Assembly (NCBI GenBank): GCA_002839095.1
Contig: PGXL01000010.1
Location: 1-64,000 of the forward strand
Direction: 5' to 3'
Length of the DNA: 64,000 bases
Source of the DNA: Tenericutes bacterium HGW-Tenericutes-2
GTDB taxonomy: Bacteria; Bacillota_I; Bacilli_A; Acholeplasmatales; Acholeplasmataceae
Below are positions 1-9,821 of this stretch, piece after piece. Numbering within the stretch: position 1 is the first letter of the stretch; each line of letters begins with the position of its first letter. Under the pieces are notes generated by a model. It was given only the letters and a program-made list of their open reading frames with translations, ran no database searches and was not told the DNA's origin. Made by a program: the position numbers and the translations under genes.

Positions 1-128
1 GATTACAAGAAAAAATAAAAGAGCTCTCTCCGGTTGACTATCGGAAACAAGCTCTATCTACTCTTTTTTAATAACTGTCCGTTTTTAGCGAACTAACTCT
101 CAATTTGCCCTTTTTTTGATATTCTTAT

Positions 129-1286
129 TTATTCGTTTTTAGCAAAAACACGTACGTAATCTACTTCCATAAGCACTGGTTGCTCAAAGATGCTTACATC
201 TGGTAATCGATTCCCATCAAAATTTCCACCAATCGCTAAATTTAAAATGATGTAAAATGATTGATCGAATGGTGCAGGATATGCATAGCCTGTAGATGAC
301 CAATTGGTAACCGTATGGTAGAGCACATCATTGACGTAAAATCTCATCACTGTTTCTTCCCATTCAACTGCATATAGATTAAAATCATTAATTGATTTTC
401 CAGAAGGAAATGTATATGATCTCGATGTATATCGATTATCTGGCCAAGACCCTCCAAAATGAATTGCACTGGTCGCTTCAAAGGGTAATCTTCCTCTGGC
501 CTCCATAATATCAATTTCACCTGAGTTCGCCCATCCACCATAAACATTATCTTGAGGCATTAACCAAAATGCTGGCCATAGGCCCTCTCCTACTGGTAAT
601 TTGATTAAAGCTTCAAATCTTCCATATTTTTGATTGAATGTATTTTTTGTCCATAGTCGTGATGATGTATAAAATTTACCACCGAACGACTCATTTTTAG
701 CTTGAATTTGGAGAATTGAATCAATAACAGTTACATTTTCACTTCGATAATATTGTTGTTCATTATTTCCCCAATTGGTTAAACCATAGGCTGTTCCAGT
801 ACCAATCTGATAGCCCCATTTGGATATATCGAGCCCATTACTATCCACAGTATCTTCTTCTCCAGTAAAGTCATCACACCAAGTGAGTGTATATCCAGTT
901 AAGACAACATCACATGCATTGTTATTTACAACCTTTAAAACAATCGTAATTGTTATTGTTTTTTCTACTCTATTTTGATCGGAATCAACTACAGAATACG
1001 TAATTTCATAAATACCAACTTCCATTAATATATTATTTGAAAGTGGTAAACCTGATAAACCTGATATTTCAATGGAGTCAGTTAAGTCACCATCTTCAGT
1101 ATCTAATGCAGTGATTAAACTGAATGGGTCATAATATGAACCCTTTTCGAGTGTTAAATCCATAGCACCAAAAATAACAGGTTTGTCCCCTATCGTTTCT
1201 ATCTTTGGTTTTACTTCACAGCCTACGAGCACTAAGACTAGTAAAACTGTCATTAAAATATATTTTAATTTTTTCATTTTTCTCAT
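129..1286 (-). CDS. Secreted family-16 beta-glucanase (laminarinase-like) lipoprotein
   Basis: Predicted extracellular endo-beta-glucanase anchored as a lipoprotein. A lysine-rich hydrophobic signal ends in a lipobox (LVGC, Cys about residue 23). It is followed by an Ig/cadherin-like domain of about 90 residues with an EDGDLTDSI motif (DUF5011 type), then a GH16 jelly-roll catalytic domain from about residue 130 to the end. The GH16 signature GEIDIMEARG carries the nucleophile and acid/base glutamates near residue 260. The ATG at 1286 is chosen over an in-frame TTG three bases upstream because AAAGGA sits at proper spacing. It stands alone on the minus strand. Its exact substrate (laminarin or mixed-linkage glucan) is inferred from the family. 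Confidence 0.88.
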   Translation of the reverse strand: MRKMKKLKYILMTVLLVLVLVGCEVKPKIETIGDKPVIFGAMDLTLEKGSYYDPFSLITALDTEDGDLTDSIEISGLSGLPLSNNILMEVGIYEITYSVVDSDQNRVEKTITITIVLKVVNNNACDVVLTGYTLTWCDDFTGEEDTVDSNGLDISKWGYQIGTGTAYGLTNWGNNEQQYYRSENVTVIDSILQIQAKNESFGGKFYTSSRLWTKNTFNQKYGRFEALIKLPVGEGLWPAFWLMPQDNVYGGWANSGEIDIMEARGRLPFEATSAIHFGGSWPDNRYTSRSYTFPSGKSINDFNLYAVEWEETVMRFYVNDVLYHTVTNWSSTGYAYPAPFDQSFYIILNLAIGGNFDGNRLPDVSIFEQPVLMEVDYVRVFAKNE

Positions 1287-1431
1287 CAAATCCTTTGCAT
1301 TTTGTTTGTATTATTTGTTTTGCCTTTCTTATTTTACATGATTTTCACTATTTTTAATGGATTTTCGCAAAAATAATATATAATTTAAGTAAAAGTTCGA
1401 TGTAAAAACCAAATCTAGTGAGGTTTCTGAA

Positions 1432-1917
1432 ATGTATAATGACCAAATCATTAAAGAAGTCATGAAGAAAGCTTTAGAGCATGCCAAAACAACGATGAAT
1501 GAGGATATAGGTGGTCCTTTTGGTGCAGCAATTATTGATCAAGATGGAAATATCGTTGCAATTTCTTCAAATTCAGTTTTAAGAGATCACGATGCAAGTG
1601 CTCATGCTGAAATGAATGCGATACGCATGGCAGGTGAAATTAAGGGCACACACGATCTTTTTGGTTGCACGCTCGTTACTACTACTTATCCCTGTCCGAT
1701 GTGTCTAAGCGCTGCTATATGGGCAAATATCAAGCATGTTGTCTATGGGTGCAACCCCACTGATGCAGAATGTATCGGTTTTAGAGATGATTTTATTTAC
1801 AGATTTATTCAAGACCATCAAAAAGACCAAAACATCATAACACTCAATCAAATGTGTAGAGAAGATTGTCTCCCTCTATTTGAGGAATATAAAAAAAAGA
1901 AAAAGATAATCTATTAA
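1432..1917 (+). CDS. guaD: Guanine deaminase, CDA fold
   Basis: Predicted to hydrolyse guanine to xanthine and ammonia in the cytosol. At 161 residues it has the size of the Bacillus GuaD type rather than the amidohydrolase type. The zinc site of the cytidine-deaminase superfamily is complete: HAE near residue 57 and PCPMC near residue 90. The early GGPFGAAI segment is typical of the GuaD/TadA group, and the extended C-terminal tail separates it from tRNA adenosine deaminase. It converges on the purine operon, ending 39 bp from ygeW, and would feed xanthine to the dehydrogenases there. A TATAAT at 1379-1384 lies upstream without a good -35 box. Confidence 0.9.
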   Translation: MYNDQIIKEVMKKALEHAKTTMNEDIGGPFGAAIIDQDGNIVAISSNSVLRDHDASAHAEMNAIRMAGEIKGTHDLFGCTLVTTTYPCPMCLSAAIWANIKHVVYGCNPTDAECIGFRDDFIYRFIQDHQKDQNIITLNQMCREDCLPLFEEYKKKKKIIY

Positions 1918-1921
1918 TTAG

Positions 1922-1958
1922 AAGAAGCCAACTCAATCGAGCTGGCTTCTCTTTTTTT
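1922..1958 (+). terminator. Intrinsic terminator after guaD
   Basis: A 12-bp stem with one mismatch (AGAAGCCAACTC / GAGCTGGCTTCT) and a 4-base loop is followed by seven T. The T tract runs into the stop codon of convergent ygeW. The minus direction lacks a T tract, so this serves guaD. Confidence 0.85.
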
Positions 1959-2940
1959 ATTTGTTACCCATTGTCATTACCATGACTGCTTTTGCAGTAT
2001 GGAGTCTGTTTTCTGCTTCCCGATAAACAATTGAATGCGGTCCATCAATGACTGAGTCTTCAACCTCATTCCCTCGATCTGCAGGTAGTGCATGCATGTA
2101 GTATACATTTGGATTTGCAAGCTTCATCATTTCTTCAGTACATTTCCATCCCTTATAGGATTCTAAAAGATCATCGATAACAACTGTGGACTGGTTATTT
2201 ACCCAGCTACCCCAATTCTTTGGAATCACTACATCTGCATTTTTAAAGGCTTCTTCCATATCATGTGTGATTCTAAATGATCCTCCATTTTCTAATGCAT
2301 TTTTCTTCGCTTTCTCTATTGCCCAAATAGGTAGATCATATCCCTTTGGGTAAGCTAGTGTAACATCCATTTGGTATCTTGGAAAGAGTAGAATTTGAGT
2401 TAAAGGTACACTAATTGGTTTTTTATGACTTTTGGCATAAGCCCAAATGATTGAAACCTTCAGATTTTTTGTTGTTTGAGTAACCTCTTGAATCGTCATT
2501 AAATCAGCTAATCCTTGCATTGGGTGATAAAGATCACATTGCAAATTCATAATTGGTACAGTAGAATGTTCAGCCATTTCTCTAAGATATTTATTTCCGA
2601 CTTCCCAAAAGCAATTTCTACATGCTATTCCGTGTCCATATGAACTCAAGATAGTCGCAGTATCCTTTGCGCTTTCACCATGTGAGATTTGCATCATCGA
2701 AGTATCTAAAAATGTAGCGTGTCCACCTAAATGAGCAAGTCCAGCTTCCATAGAATTTCTTGTTCTTGTCGATTGCTCAAAAAACATTAAAAATGCAGTC
2801 TTGTTGGTTAAATAAGGTGTTGGCTCATTATTTAAAAACTTTCTTTTCAATTCCTTAGAAACTTCTAAAAGCTTATCAATTTCTTCTTTTTTCCATTCTT
2901 CTAATGTAATAAAGTGTTTACCTTTAAATAGTGGTTCCAT
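1957..2940 (-). CDS. ygeW: YgeW-type carbamoyltransferase
   Basis: Member of the aspartate/ornithine carbamoyltransferase superfamily, expected to transfer or remove a carbamoyl group in the purine ring-opening pathway. The carbamoyl phosphate motif STRTR lies near residue 57 and HPMQGLAD near residue 140. The C-terminal HALPADRG replaces the HCLP of classical ornithine carbamoyltransferase, which argues against a plain arginine-pathway enzyme. At 327 residues it is shorter than E. coli YgeW (about 396). It is the last gene of the long minus-strand operon, 4 bp after ygeY, as in known ygeW-ygeY clusters. The precise substrate is not established from sequence. Confidence 0.85.
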   Translation of the reverse strand: MEPLFKGKHFITLEEWKKEEIDKLLEVSKELKRKFLNNEPTPYLTNKTAFLMFFEQSTRTRNSMEAGLAHLGGHATFLDTSMMQISHGESAKDTATILSSYGHGIACRNCFWEVGNKYLREMAEHSTVPIMNLQCDLYHPMQGLADLMTIQEVTQTTKNLKVSIIWAYAKSHKKPISVPLTQILLFPRYQMDVTLAYPKGYDLPIWAIEKAKKNALENGGSFRITHDMEEAFKNADVVIPKNWGSWVNNQSTVVIDDLLESYKGWKCTEEMMKLANPNVYYMHALPADRGNEVEDSVIDGPHSIVYREAENRLHTAKAVMVMTMGNK

Positions 2941-2944
2941 TTTT

Positions 2945-4165
2945 TTATTTTCCTCCGTTAAGTTTGTTTAGATAAACAAGTGGTATTGCAGCATACATTG
3001 CACAAGCTTCAATTAAATCCTTCTTGAATGTTTTTTCGTTCGGTGCATGTGCTTCTTCTTCATGACCAGGTCCAAATCCTATGCACGGTATATTATATCT
3101 TCCCATGATGGAAACACCATTCGTGGAAAATGTCCATTTATCAATAATTGGTTTTTGTTGGAAAAGATTTTCATAGCTTTCGACTAACGATTGGCAAACA
3201 ACGTGATTTTCCTCAAGAACCCAAGTCGGAAAATAACAATCTGTTGGATAGACTAAGCCTGTATAGGCAGGCTTTGCATAAGTATACATTTCAACGGTTG
3301 CCTTAGCATTGATCACAGAGGGTAGCTTTCTAATTTCTTCAAGAGCAGATAAATAAGTTTCACCATGAGTAAGTCTTCGATCTATTGATATTGAGCACGA
3401 ATCAGCAACTGCACATCGAGATGGTGAACTAAAAAATATTTCACTAACAGTCATTGTTCCTTTCCCTAAAAAGTCATCATGCTTGAGATGATTATTAAGT
3501 TCTTTAACCTCAAGAAGGATTGGAGCCATTTTGAATATAGCATTATCTCCTCTTTCTGGTGCACTACCATGACAGCTAATTCCTGAGGTAGTTACTTTAA
3601 TTTCCATTCTACCTCTATGTCCACGATAAATTCTACACGATGTCGGTTCGGTTATGACAACAAACTCCGGTTTAACTAAATCTTTATCTATAATATATTG
3701 CCAACAAAGTCCATCACAGTCCTCTTCTTGGACGGTTGCTGTAATCAATAAGGTGTAATCATCTTCAAGCTTTAAATCCTTAATGATTTTTCCTGCATAG
3801 ACCATTGAAGCCATACCACCTTCTTGGTCACTAGTTCCTCTGCCTCCAATTGTTTCTTCATCTTCATAACCCTCATATGGATCAAAGGTCCAATTTTTCA
3901 ATTCACCAATACCCACAGTATCGATATGTGCATCCATAGCGATGATATGTTTACCATGCCCGATTTGTCCAAATAGATTACCCATAGGATCGGTTGTTAC
4001 TAAATCAAATCCGATATGAATCATTTCCGCTTTGATTCTTTCAATTACCTTTTTTTCATCTGCAGATTCACTGGGTATTCTGACCATATCTCGCAAAAAC
4101 TTTGTCATTTCCTTTTCATAGAAATGTGCTTTTTTTAAGATTTCATCAAATGGAATCTTTCTCAT
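2945..4165 (-). CDS. ygeY: YgeY family M20 metallohydrolase
   Basis: Cytosolic zinc hydrolase of the M20/ArgE/DapE family, annotated in databases as selenium-metabolism-linked because it co-occurs with labile-selenium hydroxylases. Motifs seen are [10 protein letters not shown] (first metal histidine, near residue 78), [10 protein letters not shown] (bridging aspartate, near 108) and QEEDCDG (general-base glutamate, near 145), with the small dimerisation domain between them. Its ATG overlaps the TGA of the upstream PLP gene (ATGA), implying translational coupling, and GAGGT precedes it. It would cleave an amide intermediate of purine breakdown; the substrate is inferred from context. Confidence 0.88.
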   Translation of the reverse strand: MRKIPFDEILKKAHFYEKEMTKFLRDMVRIPSESADEKKVIERIKAEMIHIGFDLVTTDPMGNLFGQIGHGKHIIAMDAHIDTVGIGELKNWTFDPYEGYEDEETIGGRGTSDQEGGMASMVYAGKIIKDLKLEDDYTLLITATVQEEDCDGLCWQYIIDKDLVKPEFVVITEPTSCRIYRGHRGRMEIKVTTSGISCHGSAPERGDNAIFKMAPILLEVKELNNHLKHDDFLGKGTMTVSEIFFSSPSRCAVADSCSISIDRRLTHGETYLSALEEIRKLPSVINAKATVEMYTYAKPAYTGLVYPTDCYFPTWVLEENHVVCQSLVESYENLFQQKPIIDKWTFSTNGVSIMGRYNIPCIGFGPGHEEEAHAPNEKTFKKDLIEACAMYAAIPLVYLNKLNGGK

Positions 4166-5526
4166 ATTTTTTTACCTCGCTTTTCAATAATCAATTTGTC
4201 ATAGCTTTCAATTTTTTTATACTCATTATCCCAAAATTCCATATGTCTCATTTGATTCAAATAGTGAATGGAATAACCAAATTTTAACCAATCCAATTCC
4301 TTTTGTTTAAATAATCTTTCCTTTTTTTCCATTGTTCTTAAATCATCAATATGATTGGTGTCAGCATTTAAGAAAATGTCTTTAAACCATCTTTTTAAAA
4401 CGAAATCTTGGGTTTCTAATTCTCTTCTTTCTAAATCCTCTATGACAGAATGATAGCGATCAAATCCGTCCGTAGCAATCGTAAGCACGTTATCGTTAGC
4501 ACCAAGATGAAGATATTTCGCCATCTTAATCGCTCCAATGATGTTACATATCGTGGATACTCCAAATAAATCTTTGAGCGCTTTTGCTTGAAGTAGTGGA
4601 ACTCCAAACTCATGAAGCACATGAGGAGCATCCTGAATTACCTTTAAACCTCTTACAGATTCTTCGTCTTTGATTAGGCAAATAAAGTCTGTTGTCAAAA
4701 CATTGTGAATCAAAGTACACATCTTATCTCCGATTCCCTCGATGCGATGCTGTCCTCTTCCACCATTCATTAATGTTGAACATTCATAAGGTTCTAAAGC
4801 GACGATTTTCGCCTCAGGAAATGCAAGTTTAATCTGATCTCCAGCTCCTAATGTCCCAGCACTTCCTGGTGCTGAAGTAAAACATGCAATTCTTGAGTTC
4901 CCAATACCTTTGACTGCTTCAATAGCACTATTTCCTGTTACATGACGGTGAAACCTATAGTTTGGTAGTAACTCAAATTGAGCAAGTGAGCGATAATTGG
5001 GATTTTTTTTCAGTTCATATGTTCTTTCTAATGTCAAAATAACATCCGATTCAGTTCCTGGAGTTAAATCAAGCTTTGCTCCATATTTTTGAATACGGTC
5101 GTAACGTTCTTTACTCATGTTATCTGGCATAATAACGATAGAATCAAATTTCATTAAGTTGCAAATATAGGAAACCCCAATACCAAAATTTCCTGTTGAA
5201 GGACCTAAAATCGTATGCTTACCTGGAATAATTTCTTTATCAACACATCCTTCGATTAGGGTTGAATAGGCAGGTCCCACCTTGTGAGATCCAGAAGGAA
5301 AATACGCTCCAAGCATAACGATGATATTCGCATCAACTCCTGTAATCTCTTTTGGTAATATGATTTTATTGATTTCACCCTTTTCATTTTTCCAATTGAT
5401 ATTAAAAAGATTGATTGGGTCAAGTTCATCTTTTTTTGCGTGTAATGCTTTATTTCTAATTGTTTTTTCAATATGGTCAGGATGAAGCATTTCATCATAA
5501 GTAGGTCCAAATGGTACGATTGACAT
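4162..5526 (-). CDS. PLP-dependent fold-type-II lyase, cysteine synthase-like
   Basis: Pyridoxal-phosphate enzyme of the tryptophan-synthase-beta/cysteine synthase fold. The PLP lysine is in [11 protein letters not shown] (near residue 85), with a phosphate-cradle-like stretch [12 protein letters not shown] (near 220). It is about 454 residues, longer than YgeX diaminopropionate ammonia-lyase (about 398), and does not resemble the YgeX sequence I know. It occupies the YgeX position of ygeW-ygeY clusters, so an ammonia-eliminating role is plausible but unproven. I chose the ATG at 5526, preceded by AAAGGAG with 9-base spacing and one base after the previous stop. An in-frame ATG at 5547 would overlap the upstream gene and lacks a site. 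Confidence 0.8.
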   Translation of the reverse strand: MSIVPFGPTYDEMLHPDHIEKTIRNKALHAKKDELDPINLFNINWKNEKGEINKIILPKEITGVDANIIVMLGAYFPSGSHKVGPAYSTLIEGCVDKEIIPGKHTILGPSTGNFGIGVSYICNLMKFDSIVIMPDNMSKERYDRIQKYGAKLDLTPGTESDVILTLERTYELKKNPNYRSLAQFELLPNYRFHRHVTGNSAIEAVKGIGNSRIACFTSAPGSAGTLGAGDQIKLAFPEAKIVALEPYECSTLMNGGRGQHRIEGIGDKMCTLIHNVLTTDFICLIKDEESVRGLKVIQDAPHVLHEFGVPLLQAKALKDLFGVSTICNIIGAIKMAKYLHLGANDNVLTIATDGFDRYHSVIEDLERRELETQDFVLKRWFKDIFLNADTNHIDDLRTMEKKERLFKQKELDWLKFGYSIHYLNQMRHMEFWDNEYKKIESYDKLIIEKRGKKI

Positions 5527-5527
5527 G

Positions 5528-6775
5528 TTATTTATCTCCTTTTTCATTCAAATAGTTTACCAGTGCTTTTAAATCATTTTTAATTAAAATAGGAGGTTTG
5601 CATGCTTTTTCCGCATTCAAAGGATCCTTAAGTCCGCTACCTGTCATAATCATTGTTACTGAATCCAGGGGATTAATTATGCCCATAGAAACTGCTTTTC
5701 TAATTCCGGCTAGAGCAGCAACTCCAGCTGGCTCCCCAAAAATACCTTCTTTGCTACCAAGCTTTCTCATATACTTTAAAATATCTTCATCATCTACTCT
5801 TACCCATGAACCCAGTGAATTTTTAACTGCAAGCATTGCTTTTACTGGATTCCTAGGTATTCCTACGGAAATACTATCAGCAATTGTATTTTCAAAAGCC
5901 TCTTCTAATTCCATATCATTTTCAAAGGCATTCACAAATGGGGAACATCCACTGCTTTGTACACCAAGCAGTTTGGGTATTTTTTCAATCAAGCCTAGCA
6001 TGAATAAGTCATAAAAGCCTTTATAAACTCCAGCAATTGTGCATCCATCTCCCACAGATACTGCAACCCAATCGGTAGGGGAAAAATCGAGTTGCTCAGC
6101 AATTTCTAGTGCAACTGTTTTCTTTCCCTCTACTAAAAATGGATTGATTGCAGCATTCCTGTTATAGTATCCATAGTAATCAATTGCCTGTTTTGAAAGC
6201 TCATAAGTATCCTTATAGTCACCATCAACCATTACGACATCTGCACCAAAAATAGAGAGTTGATTCAGCTTTCCTATTGGTGCTCTTTTTGGTACGAAAA
6301 TGAGTGTTTTCAATCCCATTCTTGCTGCATGACATGCAAGACTAGATGCAGCATTTCCAGTAGAGCTACATGATATGGTTTTATATCCATTTTCAAGTGC
6401 TTTGAGTACAGCAACTCCACTAGCTCTATCTTTTAAGGACCCGCTTGGACTTTGTCCTTCATCTTTTATATATAAGGATTTAATACCTAAGGACTTTTGC
6501 AGGTGATTCGCTTTATAAAGAGGTGTTCCACCTATTTTCAACATTTTTGGGATATACTTTGTATCGATACCCATTAGTAAATAATACCGCCACATCGAAA
6601 AATCAGGATTCATTTTAAAGTAGTATTTGTCTACAAATTTTTTCATTGAACTATAGTCAAATTCTACATCAAGAATTCCTTTTTCTCCACAGGATGGACA
6701 TGTGTATTTTATTTCTTTTTCTGCATAGATTTTATTGCATAAAGTGCAACGAAATCCTTTGATAAAATTAGCCAA
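5528..6775 (-). CDS. Threonine synthase-like PLP enzyme with zinc ribbon
   Basis: Fold-type-II PLP enzyme of the threonine synthase family. Residues 10-35 hold a four-cysteine zinc ribbon (CTLC and CPSC pairs). The PLP lysine lies in GSLKDRASG (near residue 115), with the SSTGNAASS phosphate-recognition loop after it. It starts with TTG at 6775 behind GGGGAAG; no ATG suits the N-terminal zinc ribbon. Its place between adenine deaminase and a second PLP enzyme suggests a catabolic lyase of an amino-acid product of purine cleavage rather than threonine synthesis, and no thrB or hom is nearby. That reassignment is inference. Confidence 0.8.
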   Translation of the reverse strand: MANFIKGFRCTLCNKIYAEKEIKYTCPSCGEKGILDVEFDYSSMKKFVDKYYFKMNPDFSMWRYYLLMGIDTKYIPKMLKIGGTPLYKANHLQKSLGIKSLYIKDEGQSPSGSLKDRASGVAVLKALENGYKTISCSSTGNAASSLACHAARMGLKTLIFVPKRAPIGKLNQLSIFGADVVMVDGDYKDTYELSKQAIDYYGYYNRNAAINPFLVEGKKTVALEIAEQLDFSPTDWVAVSVGDGCTIAGVYKGFYDLFMLGLIEKIPKLLGVQSSGCSPFVNAFENDMELEEAFENTIADSISVGIPRNPVKAMLAVKNSLGSWVRVDDEDILKYMRKLGSKEGIFGEPAGVAALAGIRKAVSMGIINPLDSVTMIMTGSGLKDPLNAEKACKPPILIKNDLKALVNYLNEKGDK

Positions 6776-6786
6776 TTTCTTCCCCT

Positions 6787-8499
6787 CTATTCTATTTCAA
6801 TCGGGATGATTTTAAATTGATTGACATCAAATAAACCACGATCCGTGAGTTTCAATTCCGGTATAACAGGTAATGCAAGAAACGCTAGTGAGATGAATGG
6901 ATCATCGACATACTTTGATAATCCCATCTCCTTGATTTTATCTTTCATCCGCAATAGGGTTTCTTGGACTATGACCTCTGAATTTGCAGTCATTATTCCT
7001 CCAACCTCCAGCTGTAGAAAATCATCAACCTTACCATTTCTAACTAATACTATTCCCCCTTGAATTTCTTTGATTTTTTTCGCTGCCAATGCCATATCTT
7101 GGTCATTAGTTCCTAATATCAATAGGTTATGTGAGTCATGTGCAATTGTCATTGCAAGTGCACCATTTTTGATTTCAAAGCCTTCAACAAGTCCTAACCC
7201 GATCTTTCTACGATTCTTATGTCTCTCAATGACAGCAAGCTTTATGATATCCTTTTGATCATCATAGAGAAACACTCCATTTTCAACTTTAACCTTACGA
7301 ATTAGGTCTTTCGTCGTAATATTTTCTTTTATAAGTCCAATGACATGAACTTTGTTTGACTTAAGTTTTAAATCAAAGTTAAGCATTGAATCATCAAAAA
7401 TCACAGTATTTATAATTTCTTTTGGAATATCAACCTTTAAATCAAATAGTGCTTTTCCATCCTTTGCAACTAGGGTTCCCTTGTAAAAAACGAGTTTAGG
7501 TTCTATTTTATTTAAATGATCAAAGACAATTAAATCTGCTTGTTTGTTTGGTGCAATTCCACCTAAATGAGATAGATTATAGCAATTTGCAGCATTTAAA
7601 GTTGCCATGCGAATAGCATCCACTGGATTAATTCCAAATTCGATTGCAAGATTGACATTGTAGTTGATGTGTCCTTCTTTTTCAATATCAAAGGGGTGCT
7701 TATCGTCTGTACAAAATAAAGTTCTATGGATATTTTCTTTTGTTATTCCCTTTAAGAGTGCTTTTACATTTCGCGTTGCAGATCCTTCTCTCAAGTGTAC
7801 ATACATCCCTCTTTTAATTCTTTCGGTTAAAGAGGGTTCAATCGTTGATTCATGGTCTGTCATTACACCTGAAGCAATATATGCATTCAAGTCATATCCC
7901 GATATGTCTGGAGCATGACCATCAATTATCTTTTGATTCATGAGTTGAAGTTTCTCATGTATCAAATAATCTCCTTTTATAACTGCTGGATAATCCATCA
8001 CTTCTCCTAAACCTAATACCTTAGGGTGTCCAAGAAATGTTTTGATGTCATCTGCAGTGATGACAGCACCGCTATTTTCATCAATTGTTGCTGGTACGCA
8101 GGATGGAATCATCATCATCACATTGAGCGGAATTTTTTCACTAGCATCAAGCATAAACTGGATTCCAGCTTTACCTGAGACATTGGCTATTTCATGTGGA
8201 TCAGCTATGATTGTTGTTGTCCCTTTAGGTAAGATTATTTTTGCAAACCCTGGAGGTGTAAGCATTGAGGATTCAATGTGGACATGTCCATCAATGAATC
8301 CTGGAGCAACATAGGCATACTTGAGATCATGTTCAATTTTTCCGCTATATTTTCCAACACCTAAAATCATTCCATCCTCAATTGCAATATCTGCATCTTC
8401 TATTTCTCCACTATAAACATTGATGACTCTACAATTTTTCAATACCATCTCAGCTAGTTCTTCACCTCTAGCAATTTTCATTTTTCTAATAAAATCCAT
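6787..8499 (-). CDS. ade: Adenine deaminase
   Basis: Amidohydrolase that converts adenine to hypoxanthine and ammonia. At 570 residues it matches bacterial Ade (Bacillus AdeC about 577). The metal-binding GHVHIESS (near residue 70) follows the beta-sandwich start, PHEIANVSG and the H-containing catalytic-barrel motifs follow, and the Ade-specific C-terminal domain (MTIAHDSHNL, FLQLEVGGIM) is present. ATG is preceded by GGGGTGG. It sits 15 bp downstream of a dehydrogenase FAD subunit in the same operon and supplies hypoxanthine to those enzymes. Confidence 0.93.
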   Translation of the reverse strand: MDFIRKMKIARGEELAEMVLKNCRVINVYSGEIEDADIAIEDGMILGVGKYSGKIEHDLKYAYVAPGFIDGHVHIESSMLTPPGFAKIILPKGTTTIIADPHEIANVSGKAGIQFMLDASEKIPLNVMMMIPSCVPATIDENSGAVITADDIKTFLGHPKVLGLGEVMDYPAVIKGDYLIHEKLQLMNQKIIDGHAPDISGYDLNAYIASGVMTDHESTIEPSLTERIKRGMYVHLREGSATRNVKALLKGITKENIHRTLFCTDDKHPFDIEKEGHINYNVNLAIEFGINPVDAIRMATLNAANCYNLSHLGGIAPNKQADLIVFDHLNKIEPKLVFYKGTLVAKDGKALFDLKVDIPKEIINTVIFDDSMLNFDLKLKSNKVHVIGLIKENITTKDLIRKVKVENGVFLYDDQKDIIKLAVIERHKNRRKIGLGLVEGFEIKNGALAMTIAHDSHNLLILGTNDQDMALAAKKIKEIQGGIVLVRNGKVDDFLQLEVGGIMTANSEVIVQETLLRMKDKIKEMGLSKYVDDPFISLAFLALPVIPELKLTDRGLFDVNQFKIIPIEIE

Positions 8500-8514
8500 T
8501 AAACCACCCCAATT

Positions 8515-9354
8515 CTAAAGATTGATAATAAAGTCATTGAGCAAATTTAAAGCCACTTTTTTTCTATACTCCTTGTTTGATCTTTGATCATCGATTGGCA
8601 ATATAAGATCTTCATATCTTTTACTAATCTCTATTCTTCTTTCCTTAAGTTCTGAGACACTAATGTTTTTATAGTCCTTTTCGATATCTCTACTTCGAAT
8701 AACCGTTTTATAAACCGCACCAAAAGCTATTCTAAAATCAACAATCATTTCATTTTCTATTTTGACAGCACCAAGAAAAGATACTTTAGAGATTGCATCT
8801 GCTTGTCTACCACCAACCTTTGTCCACTGGGTTTTAGTGAAATCTTGAATAGGTATCGTAATTTCTTTGATAATTTCATCATTGTTAATCCCAGTTTTTC
8901 TAGGTCCTAATATCAGTTTTTCAATTGGTAAATGCCTAAATTGATTTTTGCTAATTAATACAATTTGTGCATCTAACAAATATAGAGGAACCAATGAATC
9001 TCCTGCTGGAGAAGCATTGCCAATATTACCAGCGAGTGTTGCAAGATTTCTAATCGCAGGAGATCCAATATCTTGGATGACCTCCTTAAGCAAGCTAGGT
9101 ACGTCATTTTGATGAAGTATGGATTCCATGGATGTCATTGATCCTATGCGAACACAACGTTCATTTTTATTGACATGCTTCAACTCATCTAGATTAAAAG
9201 CAAATAATAAATTTTCTCCGAATTGTGGTGGGGTTTCTGCTGTATTTCTTTTTTGAACCATTAAATCTGTCCCACCCGCAATCACCCGATAAGATCCATC
9301 ATATAAATAATCAACCGCTTCATTTAAGGATTTAGGAATTACTTGTTTCACCAT
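8515..9354 (-). CDS. Xanthine dehydrogenase FAD subunit (set 1)
   Basis: FAD-binding medium subunit of a molybdenum hydroxylase (CoxM/XdhB family, 279 residues). The FAD pyrophosphate motifs are AGGTDLMVQ (near residue 22) and TLAGNIGNASPAGDS (near 100). The C-terminal CO dehydrogenase flavoprotein domain is present. The ATG overlaps the end of the iron-sulfur gene by seven bases, so translation is probably coupled. It passes electrons from the 2Fe-2S clusters to NAD or another acceptor. Confidence 0.92.
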   Translation of the reverse strand: MVKQVIPKSLNEAVDYLYDGSYRVIAGGTDLMVQKRNTAETPPQFGENLLFAFNLDELKHVNKNERCVRIGSMTSMESILHQNDVPSLLKEVIQDIGSPAIRNLATLAGNIGNASPAGDSLVPLYLLDAQIVLISKNQFRHLPIEKLILGPRKTGINNDEIIKEITIPIQDFTKTQWTKVGGRQADAISKVSFLGAVKIENEMIVDFRIAFGAVYKTVIRSRDIEKDYKNISVSELKERRIEISKRYEDLILPIDDQRSNKEYRKKVALNLLNDFIINL

Positions 9355-9821
9355 AATCCACTTCCCTTCTTGGATGCTTCTTGGATTGCTTTAACAATCA
9401 TGTTATATCCAGTACATCTACAAAGGTTTCCAGAGATTCCGATTCGAATTTCTTTTTCTGTGGGATTTGGGTTTTCTGATAATAAGGATTCAGCAGCAAT
9501 AATCATCCCAGGTGTGCAAATACCACATTGTGAACCTCCCTCATCCATCAATGCTTTAGATATCACTTCATAGCGTTTGGTTTTAGCATATCCTTCAATG
9601 GTTATAATTTCTTTTCCATGGACATTTCCAAATGGTAAGATACAAGAATTGACTATTTTATTATCCATTAAAACTGCACATGCTCCACATTCACCTTCAC
9701 CACAACCCTCTTTTGGACCTGTTAAATTGAACTGATTTCTTAATACATCTAAAAAACGAAGGGTAGGATCGGCAAGTATTTCTTGATTTTCTCCATTGAG
9801 CTTAAATTTAATTTGAATCAT
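9348..9821 (-). CDS. Xanthine dehydrogenase 2Fe-2S subunit (set 1)
   Basis: Small iron-sulfur subunit (157 residues, CoxS/XdhC-small family) with two clusters. The N-terminal plant-ferredoxin-type site is CGEGECGAC plus a later Cys, near residues 40-60. The C-terminal four-helix site is CGICTPG and CRCTGY, near residues 98 and 133. It overlaps the molybdenum subunit gene upstream by 14 bases and the FAD gene downstream by 7. It relays electrons from the molybdenum centre to FAD. Confidence 0.94.
   Translation of the reverse strand: MIQIKFKLNGENQEILADPTLRFLDVLRNQFNLTGPKEGCGEGECGACAVLMDNKIVNSCILPFGNVHGKEIITIEGYAKTKRYEVISKALMDEGGSQCGICTPGMIIAAESLLSENPNPTEKEIRIGISGNLCRCTGYNMIVKAIQEASKKGSGLW

Noticed and set aside
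1-128. Terminator or regulatory RNA at the window start
   Set aside because: AGAGCT and AGCTCT with an inner CCG/CGG could pair, but mismatched loops and the unknown upstream context leave it unsupported.
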